Below are positions 45,539-52,719 of a stretch of DNA of 64,000 bases, one piece after another (positions within the stretch are counted from its first letter, which is position 1; each line of letters begins with the position of its first letter). The stretch spans positions 35,446 through 99,445 of the forward strand of contig JAFRCC010000012.1 of the NCBI GenBank assembly GCA_017404545.1. Direction: 5' to 3'. Below the pieces are notes generated by a model, which saw nothing but the letters and a program-made list of their open reading frames with translations, did no database searches and was not told the DNA's origin. This DNA comes from Clostridia bacterium (GTDB lineage: Bacteria; Bacillota; Clostridia; TANB77; CAG-508). The position numbers and the translations under genes are program-made.

Positions 45539-46086
45539 AAAGCATAATTATACTAGGCCCAGCAAGAGTTGGAAAATCTACACTGGCTTCATTATTATGT
45601 GAAAAATACAACTTAAATTATATTAGTGGAGATAGCATAAGAAATGCATTTATTAATATATATCCAGAATTGAATTATAGTTCAATGAATACAATAGAAC
45701 GCATTGATTTTTGCAATTTTATAAAATGGGTAACTAGGGAAAATAACATACATTTAAAACGTGAGATTCATTATGTGATTGATTCTGCAGAAATATCTAT
45801 TGAAAATGCCCAAAAAGTTTTTAATGATTTTTTAATAATAGTTATTGGAGCAAAAGATATTAGTATAGATGAAATGGTAAAAAATATAAAAAAGTATGAT
45901 ACAGAGCTAGAATGGACTTACAGATGTAATGAAGAAGAATTAAAAATTATAGCTAAAGAAACAATAGGAAATAGTAAAAAAATTTATAATGATGCTGAAA
46001 AAAATAATGTTATGTATTTTGATACATCATTTGATAGAGAAAAAGTATATGATAAAATTGTTGAGTACATAGAGGGTAACCTATAA
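45535..46086 (+). CDS. P-loop kinase-like ATPase
   Basis: A 183-residue protein with Walker A LGPARVGKSTLASLL and SGDSIRNAF, which resembles a lid or substrate motif of small-molecule kinases. No clear adenylate or shikimate kinase signature follows. It is translationally coupled (ATGA) to the glucoamylase-like gene, so a shared sugar pathway is possible. Confidence 0.72.
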   Translation: MKSIIILGPARVGKSTLASLLCEKYNLNYISGDSIRNAFINIYPELNYSSMNTIERIDFCNFIKWVTRENNIHLKREIHYVIDSAEISIENAQKVFNDFLIIVIGAKDISIDEMVKNIKKYDTELEWTYRCNEEELKIIAKETIGNSKKIYNDAEKNNVMYFDTSFDREKVYDKIVEYIEGNL

Positions 46087-46145
46087 CAATAAAAAGGTCG
46101 TAAACGTTATGAATATCGGACTTTTACTTGAAATGTAATAGTAGG

Positions 46146-46174
46146 TTGACTTTACATAAAATTTATGCTACAAT
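46146..46174 (+). promoter_or_regulatory. Promoter of foreign two-gene cassette
   Basis: TTGACT at 46146-46151 and TACAAT at 46169-46174, 17 bp apart, with the TG extension. Confidence 0.7.
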
Positions 46175-46216
46175 ATAAAAAGCAATGTTTTTTTATCCGA
46201 AACCAACAGGCAAAAA

Positions 46217-46254
46217 CTTGGAGGTTTCGACACCTCCAAGAAATTCAAGGAGGT
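46217..46254 (+). promoter_or_regulatory. Possible RNA switch over the ribosome site
   Basis: CTTGGAGGT (46217-46225) pairs perfectly with ACCTCCAAG (46232-46240) around TTCGAC. The same ACCTCC can instead pair with the true ribosome site GGAGGT at 46249-46254. The leader thus offers two exclusive structures, one hiding the ribosome site. The trigger is unknown. Confidence 0.5.
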
Positions 46255-46260
46255 AATCAC

Positions 46261-46455
46261 ATGAAGAATGAAGAGCTTAGAAAGGTAATGCTTGAACAGG
46301 TTTGCAAAAACGAAACAACTACGGTAAAAGCAATCGAAAGGGTTGATAAAACAAGAATTGTTCGTTTTAGAGCAGACCCTAAGAAACCATCCTTTGTTAC
46401 AACAGAAGGTGCTATCGAAATGCAAAGAAGACTTGCAGAGAAAAAGGAGGACTAA
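46261..46455 (+). CDS. Small basic foreign protein
   Basis: A 64-residue charged protein (KAIERVDKTRIVRFRADPKK) with higher-GC codons, starting at ATG 46261 after AAGGAGGT. The frame upstream to 46165 overlaps the leader and is rejected. It is paired with another small basic gene 2 bp downstream. Function unknown. Confidence 0.65.
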   Translation: MKNEELRKVMLEQVCKNETTTVKAIERVDKTRIVRFRADPKKPSFVTTEGAIEMQRRLAEKKED

Positions 46456-46457
46456 TT

Positions 46458-46631
46458 ATGGCTCGTGAAAAGTTTGTAAGGAAACACTGCACAGATGAGG
46501 AGACAAAAGAACTTTTCAAAAAGATTGCAGATACCAGACCAAAGACAGCTTGTCAGGCAGAGAAAGTTGCTATAGCGATGTATAAAGAATTAGCAAGAAA
46601 GCTCGAAGCGGAATCCAAAAGGAAAGATTAA
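46458..46631 (+). CDS. Small basic foreign protein
   Basis: A 57-residue helical protein (REKFVRKHCTDEETKELFKK) 2 bp after the previous gene with AAGGAGG before the ATG. Higher GC than the ICE backbone. Function unknown. Confidence 0.65.
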   Translation: MAREKFVRKHCTDEETKELFKKIADTRPKTACQAEKVAIAMYKELARKLEAESKRKD

Positions 46632-46725
46632 GTTAACAGATTCACAAAAAGCACTTTGATTGTCAAGGTGCTTCTTGTGTTTTATAAACAAAACTTTGGT
46701 AAACTTTATCAATATTGAATATTAC

Positions 46726-46754
46726 TTGCAATTTACATAAAAATACTGTATAAT
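46726..46754 (+). promoter_or_regulatory. Promoter with long structured leader
   Basis: TTGCAA at 46726-46731 and TATAAT at 46749-46754, 17 bp apart. The gene-free segment 46632-46937 contains this promoter and a leader of about 175 nt with hairpins such as ggattagataatcc, gttaggg/catcctaac and gttgcac/gtgcagttgcac. No known riboswitch was recognised. Confidence 0.65.
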
Positions 46755-46937
46755 ATTGTTATTAATTATTATTACATAGCTAAAAGCTAGTGGTTCAGTT
46801 GTGGGATTAGATAATCCGAGTTTCAGCATAATTGAACATAGATTTATAGGAGTTAGGGTGAGTTCAGCATCCTAACAAAGCCAAAGCAAGTTGCACTTAT
46901 ATGTGCAGTTGCACAACCAATAATTTGGAGGTTTACT

Positions 46938-47312
46938 ATGGATAAAAAAGGTTATAAGGAAATTTTCCAAAATGTTTTCATTAAGAAGGAAGATGAAGAA
47001 AAGTTACGGAAAATTGTAGTTGAATGGGAAGGATACGGCGGATACGGAGAAATAATCAATTTTGATGATATTGCTCTTATTCTCGAAAGTACAGGTATTA
47101 AGAAAAACAACAATGAGGTAATAATAAAGAAAATTAATTCTTGTAGTTTTGAATTCTACAGTGAGACCTGGGGAGAGAATGGAACTTTAACATTTCTTTG
47201 GACAGAGGGAACGACAGAAATTTGTACTTCTCATCGTGATGTTGGAGATAGATATAAGCTTTACTTTGTCGGAAAAAGAAATGGCAAAGTTTGGACTAAC
47301 GAGTTAAAGTAA
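46938..47312 (+). CDS. Hypothetical protein of foreign, higher-GC origin
   Basis: A 124-residue soluble protein (EWEGYGGYGEIINFDDIALI) with arginine CGG in frame at 47007-47009. It has its own promoter, long leader and terminator. Family not recognised. Confidence 0.72.
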   Translation: MDKKGYKEIFQNVFIKKEDEEKLRKIVVEWEGYGGYGEIINFDDIALILESTGIKKNNNEVIIKKINSCSFEFYSETWGENGTLTFLWTEGTTEICTSHRDVGDRYKLYFVGKRNGKVWTNELK

Positions 47313-47321
47313 TAAAGCAAT

Positions 47322-47350
47322 AACCTTCGACTGAAACCGAAGGTTTGTAT
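47322..47350 (+). terminator. Terminator between foreign genes
   Basis: AACCTTCG/CGAAGGTT perfect 8-bp stem. It resembles the hairpin at 43785-43818, again suggesting a common source for these cassettes. Confidence 0.55.
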
Positions 47351-47370
47351 TATACCTAGGAGGAAATTTT

Positions 47371-47721
47371 ATGATTAAACTTGATGAAATTTATGCTATG
47401 ATTGCCTCAGGTAAAATAGAATATCTAAAAATCATTCACGCTAGACAGCATGATTCTACAAATGGTTTTTGGTACGTCAAGACTTCGATGTTCGGAGATG
47501 AAATAGAAATAGAGAATCCAAACAATCTTTGTATCTATCACGAAATCTACAAATATCTTCTGAATAAATATGGAGAAGACAATGTGGATTTAATAATACC
47601 TAGAGGAGTATTAAGTGAACGGACAGGTGTAGAGCTTTTTGCAGAGAATCTTTATGTGGTTTGTGTTCCACAAGGATTTTCCTCAGAAATTTATGATTGG
47701 ATTGATAAAATTGCAAACTGA
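47371..47721 (+). CDS. Hypothetical protein of foreign, higher-GC origin
   Basis: A 116-residue soluble protein (KIIHARQHDSTNGFWYVKTS) after AGGAGG, with arginine CGG in frame at 47620-47622. Family not recognised; associated with the gene before it. Confidence 0.72.
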   Translation: MIKLDEIYAMIASGKIEYLKIIHARQHDSTNGFWYVKTSMFGDEIEIENPNNLCIYHEIYKYLLNKYGEDNVDLIIPRGVLSERTGVELFAENLYVVCVPQGFSSEIYDWIDKIAN

Positions 47722-47725
47722 ACAA

Positions 47726-47772
47726 TTAGGAGCTTTCTTATGAAGGCTCCTAAAATATTTTAAGTTTTTTTT
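47726..47772 (+). terminator. Terminator, contains 25-bp repeat copy 2
   Basis: TTAGGAGC/GCTCCTAA stem followed by T-rich sequence. The segment 47740-47764 repeats 43821-43845 with one mismatch. Confidence 0.65.
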
Positions 47773-47929
47773 CGCAATCCATACTGAAGAATAATAGAGG
47801 AAAAAAACTTATTATTTTATGATTTAGTTTTAGTATCTTCATCTGAAATTTTATATGAATGGTAAAAGAAAAAATTAACAGAAAAAATACAAAAATAAGA
47901 TGTGTCATTACTACACATCTTAAACTTTT

Positions 47930-48280
47930 TTATCTCTTATTCTGCATAGAATATAAATGATTTATAGTTTGCCTTACAAATTCTTTATTGTCAGGTTTTA
48001 ATTTCAAATACTCTATGTTTGATTCAACAGGAAGAATATCAATAGAATCATTATTATTTTTTATCAGTTTACTAAAAATGTAATTTGGAGAAATATCCAA
48101 TACATTACATATATCTATAAGCAACAATATACTACCAGATGCTTTGCCACGTTCTATTGTTCCAATATATTGCGTAGAAACATTGCATTTTTCTGCAAGT
48201 TGTTCTTGCGTTAAGCCTTTGTTCATTCTAGCTAATTGGATATTATGACCGATTTCTTCTAATATTTGACTTTTTTTCAT
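47930..48280 (-). CDS. XRE family repressor
   Basis: A 116-residue protein with an N-terminal helix-turn-helix (LARMNKGLTQEQLAEKCNVS, TIERGKASGS) and a C-terminal dimerisation tail. AAGGGGG lies 11 bp before ATG 48280; an upstream ATG at 48307 has no ribosome site. It is transcribed against the conjugation genes and probably controls ICE excision or transfer. Confidence 0.82.
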   Translation of the reverse strand: MKKSQILEEIGHNIQLARMNKGLTQEQLAEKCNVSTQYIGTIERGKASGSILLLIDICNVLDISPNYIFSKLIKNNNDSIDILPVESNIEYLKLKPDNKEFVRQTINHLYSMQNKR

Positions 48281-48515
48281 AACACAACTAACCCCCTTAA
48301 TATACAAATCATATAAGAAATATGGCGAAATGAAAACAAACGCATACTAGCAAAATGCCGAAAAGCAAACAAACTATTGAATATTATAAAAAAATGTGGT
48401 AATATAGGGGGGAAGTGAAACAAAAAAGAATATGAGAGTTCATATTCCTTAAATACATTTGACTAAAAAAACATTAAAAAGTATAATTTTAAAAGTAATT
48501 GTAAAATAATAATAA

Positions 48516-48773
48516 TTAATCGAAAATGTTATCGGTATCTTCAAATAATTGGTCATAGGTAACACCTAGAATTTTGCAGAATGCAATTATTTCAAAATCT
48601 TTTAACATTAATTTTTGATTTTCAATTTGAGATATGTCTGAATGATATATATCTATCCCCAACAAGGCAATCTTGTTAGATAATTCTCTTTGTGTTAAAT
48701 TGCGTAATTCTCTGTATTTCTTAATATTTTTGCCAATAACATTAGATTTACCGTTTAATTTTTTAATTTGCAT
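48516..48773 (-). CDS. XRE family regulator
   Basis: An 85-residue helix-turn-helix protein (YRELRNLTQRELSNKIALLG, HSDISQIENQKLML). It is divergent from the response-regulator gene at 48870. The intergenic region is short, so it may control both. Gap 48308-48515 holds no gene. Confidence 0.8.
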   Translation of the reverse strand: MQIKKLNGKSNVIGKNIKKYRELRNLTQRELSNKIALLGIDIYHSDISQIENQKLMLKDFEIIAFCKILGVTYDQLFEDTDNIFD

Positions 48774-48869
48774 AAGTTGATTCCTTTCTTACATTAATTA
48801 TTATTGTATATTTTACAATATTTATTTGTTAATCTTGGTAGACTATTTCAACCAAAGGAGGAAAAATTT

Positions 48870-49874
48870 ATAAATCAAGTTAATATGGAAAATAATGAAA
48901 GAGAGATTATTAATAATATTTGTGATGAGCAAAACTTTGAAGAATTACTTTTAGAAATAACATCAATGATAAAAAACAACAAGTTAAACAAAATATTGAA
49001 TGATATAGAAAATGATAATAGATTAAGTAAAGAACTAAAAAAGTCAATATATGCAGATTTTTTTGAATATGTAACAGAAATTAACAAATCATATATATCA
49101 TGTATGAAAAAAATATTTTGTCTAGGAGCTGAAAAAGCTATTAATAAAATTAAAGAAAAAAATAATATGAAGGGAAGTAGTAATATGAGTATTAAAACTA
49201 GCGTTATGATTGCAGATGATAATGTTCATATTTGCAAATTTATTCAAGCATCATTAAACAAACATGATGATATTGAAGTATTAGGAGTAGCGAACACAGA
49301 TGAAGATGAAATAAAAATGATTGAGGAATTAAAGCCCGAAATTGTTATAACAGATTTAGTGAGAAATCATAAATATACTGGATTAGATATAATAAAGAAT
49401 TACTTTGAAAAGAAAAGTCCAGTAAAGTTTTTAGTTATATCTGCAGATAGAAAGCAAGATGTTATAAAAGATGGATTAGAAGTTGCAGGTTATATTGAAA
49501 AATCATTTTCATTTGATTATGAGTTAATATACAATGAATTGATAAGAATAAAAAAACAGATAATAGATGAAAAATATAATAACTGGGATAAAAAATATCA
49601 TACTTTAGAGCATATAGATTTATATTCTGTTTTCGATGAAGATGAAAGAGCTACTCTAAATAAATTAGGTATAGAAATAAAGAACAGGAAATATACTGAA
49701 TATGAGTTTGAATTAATAATGATGGAATTAGGCTATTATATGAAAATAGACGAAGACGATCTAGACGTAGTTGAAACATTAAAATCTACAAGAAAATATA
49801 TAGCTGATAAAGGCGTAACTAAGGAAGAATTTGATAAGATTATTAATAAGATAGATGGTTTTAATTTTTTATAA
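48870..49874 (+). CDS. Response regulator with N-terminal DUF6809-like domain
   Basis: About 334 residues. The first 105 (NEREIINNICDEQNFEELLL) look like the small helical DUF6809 proteins of Firmicutes. Residues about 110-230 are a receiver domain (SVMIADDNVHICKFIQASLN, phospho-acceptor Asp in IVITDLVRNH, Lys in GYIEKSFSF). A helical C-terminal domain follows. AAAGGAGG ends at 48861; the in-frame codon at 8-bp spacing is ATA 48870, while the first ATG is 48885, 23 bp away. An internal start near 49186 for the receiver alone is possible. No histidine kinase is nearby. Confidence 0.68.
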   Translation: MNQVNMENNEREIINNICDEQNFEELLLEITSMIKNNKLNKILNDIENDNRLSKELKKSIYADFFEYVTEINKSYISCMKKIFCLGAEKAINKIKEKNNMKGSSNMSIKTSVMIADDNVHICKFIQASLNKHDDIEVLGVANTDEDEIKMIEELKPEIVITDLVRNHKYTGLDIIKNYFEKKSPVKFLVISADRKQDVIKDGLEVAGYIEKSFSFDYELIYNELIRIKKQIIDEKYNNWDKKYHTLEHIDLYSVFDEDERATLNKLGIEIKNRKYTEYEFELIMMELGYYMKIDEDDLDVVETLKSTRKYIADKGVTKEEFDKIINKIDGFNFL

Positions 49875-49899
49875 ATGACTGAGTTTATTATTGTAATTG

Positions 49900-49941
49900 A
49901 AATAACTATCCCATAGAGTAAAATCTATGGGATAGTTATTT
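49900..49941. terminator. Convergent terminator
   Basis: Perfect 18-bp inverted repeat (AAATAACTATCCCATAGA and its complement) between two convergent response-regulator genes; it overlaps the minus-strand stop. Confidence 0.8.
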
Positions 49942-50656
49942 CTTTAAGGCTATCAATAATCCATTCATAAAATGTTTTGTTGAAACCTCATATTTTCTTT
50001 TAGTATCATCGATATAAAAAAATTTATTTAAAGTTTGAGGAGAGTTGTTCCTATTTAAGTTCTTAGTAGTCCCTCTCAAACATGATTTGATTTTTTCAGG
50101 GGAGCATCCCTCTTTACAAGCAATAGTTTTGTGTATAATGGTTAAATTATCAAGTAGATATTCATTATAATAGCACAGCTCTATTGCATCATTTAATACT
50201 TTAACATTATGAGAATAAGGATTTAAATTCAATTGCAAAAGAATACTATAAAATTTTTCTGTTGGAAATTCTTCTTGTGTTAGTTCATCTCTTAATTTGT
50301 CTATTGAACTTTTTAGTCTATCAAGGTCAGTAGGTTTTGAAAAAATTTCATAGACTTTTTTCGTATTCATTAGTTCTAATCGTAGTTTATTATCTCCTGA
50401 AACCACAATTACATTACACTTTCTTTTGCTACCCTCATATATTGTAAGTTCATTTAATACCTCTAAACCGAGTCATCTTTGGTAATCCTAAATCCAATAT
50501 AAAAATATCAGGTTTTAATTCTTTGTATTTCTCCAAAGCAGTTTGTCCATCCTTAGCATATCCAACTAATTCAAATGATTCATCTTTTGCAATAATTTCT
50601 TGATAACGGATGAATAAAGATTCGTTATCTTCTGCAACTAAAATGGTTGTTTTCAT
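49936..50656 (-). CDS. Spo0A-like response regulator, CGG +1 site
   Basis: A receiver domain (TTILVAEDNESLF, phospho-Asp in DIFILDLGLPKMT, Lys in EIFSKPTDLD) joined to a Spo0A-C-like helix-turn-helix (LLQLNLNPYSHNVKVLNDAI, EKIKSCLRGTTKNLNR). The zero frame ends soon after CGG at 50470-50468 (minus). Skipping the C gives GLEVLNELTIYEG, the normal receiver continuation after LPKMT. Corrected length is 239 residues, exactly in frame. This is the only minus-strand instance, so the pattern does not depend on strand. It probably controls ICE transfer. Confidence 0.85.
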
Positions 50657-51107
50657 TCATCTTACCTCCAAAAAAATATTAATTGCTAAGATCTTATAAG
50701 TATTAAATTATGAGTATTATATCACTAAAACACCGTATTTTCAATATATACAGAGGTTACATTTACATAAATTGTTGAGCTTTATAATGTTTTAATACCA
50801 ATGTTTACTTTTAGCTCTTTTGTACCCTTTTTAACCCATATGTAGCCCAAATAAGTAGATTTTACAAAATCGTGTTATATATATAAACACGGACAATAGT
50901 CTAAAATGAAGAAGGAATTATCTAAAGAAAACTAGGTAATACACTTAAGATTATTTTACGAACTTAATAATTGAATTTTATTTTAGATTATTGTTTGGAG
51001 GGGATATATATGTAGAAGTTAGAATTGTATATTATATAAATTCATAATTTTATAATTCTTTCTTTGTTTTATGGCATTGTCCAATTTTAAAAGATTGGAG
51101 AATGAAT
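50657..51107. other. Gene-free control region between regulator and sigma-like gene
   Basis: No convincing coding frame. It holds the minus-strand ribosome site of the regulator gene, an AT-rich stretch with acatttacataaattg (a motif also upstream of the foreign cassettes), and the palindrome CGTGTT-AT-rich-AACACG at 50871-50891. The palindrome is a candidate operator. Promoters here probably drive the recombination block. Confidence 0.4.
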
Positions 51108-51533
51108 ATGGAAAGAAAGAATTATTTAGTAGAGCCATTATCAAAAGAAGAAAAATCATATTTAAAGAAAATAATAATTAACACAAGAAAAAAATATATT
51201 AGAGATAATTACAATTATATCAACAGCACAAATGTGCAATTATTTAGCTGTGCTGATGTTGAGGCTGAATCTGTGCTTGAAGAATTTCTTAATAAATGCG
51301 AAAGAGAAATTAAGTCTGCTATGGAATTTGAAAAAGTAATGAGCAGTGAAAAATTATATAATGTTGTTAAAGCATTGTCTTTTGAAGAAAAGATGGTGCT
51401 TTTTTCGTTATATAAGGAAAAGAAAACAACGAATCAAATTGCATTAGAAATGAAAAAAGATAGGACAAGCATTTGGAGAATAAGGAACAAGGCATTAAAC
51501 AAAATTATGAGAAGATTGATAGGAGGAGAATAA
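51108..51533 (+). CDS. Sigma-factor-like regulator (Tn916 Orf7 type)
   Basis: A 141-residue protein whose C-terminus (LSFEEKMVLFSLYKEKKTTN, DRTSIWRIRNKALNKIMRRL) is a sigma-70 region 4-like helix-turn-helix. The N-terminal part is like ICE regulators. ATG 51108 has better spacing from TTGGAG than ATG 51102. Likely controls excision genes. Confidence 0.75.
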   Translation: MERKNYLVEPLSKEEKSYLKKIIINTRKKYIRDNYNYINSTNVQLFSCADVEAESVLEEFLNKCEREIKSAMEFEKVMSSEKLYNVVKALSFEEKMVLFSLYKEKKTTNQIALEMKKDRTSIWRIRNKALNKIMRRLIGGE

Positions 51534-51534
51534 A

Positions 51535-51702
51535 ATGTTTAATGAATTTAATTTATCTGATGATGAAATTATAAAAATAATAAAAGATTACAAACCATTA
51601 ATTATTAATGCAAGTATTATAAATGACAGATATGATGAGGATTTGGCACAGGAAATCCAAATTGAGATTTATAAATATTTAAGTAAAAATAGAAAAATTT
51701 AA
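51535..51702 (+). CDS. Small helix-turn-helix protein (Tn916 Orf8 type)
   Basis: A 55-residue protein after AGGAGG, one base after the previous stop (MFNEFNLSDDEIIKIIKDYK). Size, motif and pairing with the sigma-like gene match the HTH_16 proteins of conjugative transposons. Confidence 0.65.
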   Translation: MFNEFNLSDDEIIKIIKDYKPLIINASIINDRYDEDLAQEIQIEIYKYLSKNRKI

Positions 51703-51776
51703 AAAATTTTTCAAAAAATGCAACATCCATAAATTTTTTTGGACTTCTATTAGTAAATAAAAAAGGAGGAGAGTTT

Positions 51777-51974
51777 ATGGATGTTGATAATAATAAAGAA
51801 TTATTTGACTTGGATACTGTAATTGATTATGCACAACTTGCTTTTCACACATTAAAAAATAGTGCAACCGAAATTACACCGAAAGAGTTAAAAAGTGAAA
51901 TTAAGATGTTGCATGATAAATTTGGAACAAAAGAAGTACGAAGACTAAACAGAATTATTATAAAAGGCAAATAA
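51777..51974 (+). CDS. Small hypothetical protein
   Basis: A 65-residue helical protein (TVIDYAQLAFHTLKNSATEI) after AGGAGG. It lies in the recombination block. Function unknown. Confidence 0.6.
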   Translation: MDVDNNKELFDLDTVIDYAQLAFHTLKNSATEITPKELKSEIKMLHDKFGTKEVRRLNRIIIKGK

Positions 51975-52049
51975 TAGGGCAAATAGAAAATTTTCCCTAT
52001 AGTCTTGTCAGCTATAGAAGTCTTTAGTAAAAAGTTGCAGGAGGTACAT

Positions 52050-52469
52050 ATGGAAAGCAAGATTCTTGATATGTATTTTAAAGAAAAAATGAAGCAAATT
52101 GATATTGCTACTAAACTTGGTGTTTCAAAATATAAGGTATCAAGAGTTATCGCTAAAGACCCAAGGTGTAAAGAAGAAAAAGAAAATCGTAAAATTGAAA
52201 ATAAAAAGAAAAATATTGAATATACCAAAAGTTATATGAAACAGAAATGGGCAAATCGAGAAATTGATAATTATGCTGTTGTTAATAATATGCATGATCA
52301 AGCAGTTAGAGAATTATCAGGCTCTAAAAATCATATTTCTAACAGAGCATTTAGAAATTGGAATTCTTCCATATATGAATATAATGAAAGAACTAAATTT
52401 TATGTTTTAAAAAAAGGTATAACAGTTGGGGCAGATGTTCCTAAAAGAATAGATTGGCGAGGTGTTTAA
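52050..52469 (+). CDS. Helix-turn-helix DNA-binding protein
   Basis: A 139-residue protein with an N-terminal resolvase-type HTH (YFKEKMKQIDIATKLGVSKY and KVSRVIAKD) and a basic middle. AGGAGG fixes ATG 52050. Near the recombinase it could be a recombination directionality factor or a repressor. Confidence 0.7.
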   Translation: MESKILDMYFKEKMKQIDIATKLGVSKYKVSRVIAKDPRCKEEKENRKIENKKKNIEYTKSYMKQKWANREIDNYAVVNNMHDQAVRELSGSKNHISNRAFRNWNSSIYEYNERTKFYVLKKGITVGADVPKRIDWRGV

Positions 52470-52472
52470 TTA

Positions 52473-52649
52473 ATGTTAGGTAGAATATTAACAAACAATA
52501 GTCAAAAGACAAATAGAATAATATTTGCAACAATAGAATTAAATCAATTAAAGAAAATATATGATGAAAATTTAATTGATAAAGACAAGTATTGTTTTCT
52601 AAAAGATGAAATTATAAAAGAATATAAAGTTTTTTCTGAAATGATTTGA
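52473..52649 (+). CDS. Small SHOCT-like protein
   Basis: A 58-residue protein, 3 bp after the previous gene with GAGG before the ATG (LNQLKKIYDENLIDKDKYCF). The helical pattern resembles excisionase-size or SHOCT-like proteins before large serine recombinases. Function unknown. Confidence 0.6.
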   Translation: MLGRILTNNSQKTNRIIFATIELNQLKKIYDENLIDKDKYCFLKDEIIKEYKVFSEMI

Positions 52650-52719
52650 TTTTACCATTCAACAGAGTTAACATCACAATGTAGAGAAAAGACTTTAACT
52701 AAAATGTGGAGGTCATTTT

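Noticed and set aside
10583..50470. The CGG breaks as simple random decay or homopolymer sequencing error.
   Set aside because: None of the seven lies in a homopolymer, all are the same base in the same codon phase before GGN, they occur on both strands, and the genes are otherwise intact. An artefact is not fully excluded without reads.
10583..50470. CGG read as another amino acid (codon reassignment) at these sites.
   Set aside because: Reassignment would keep the zero frame, but the zero frame hits stops within 1 to 14 codons and the conserved sequence continues in +1.
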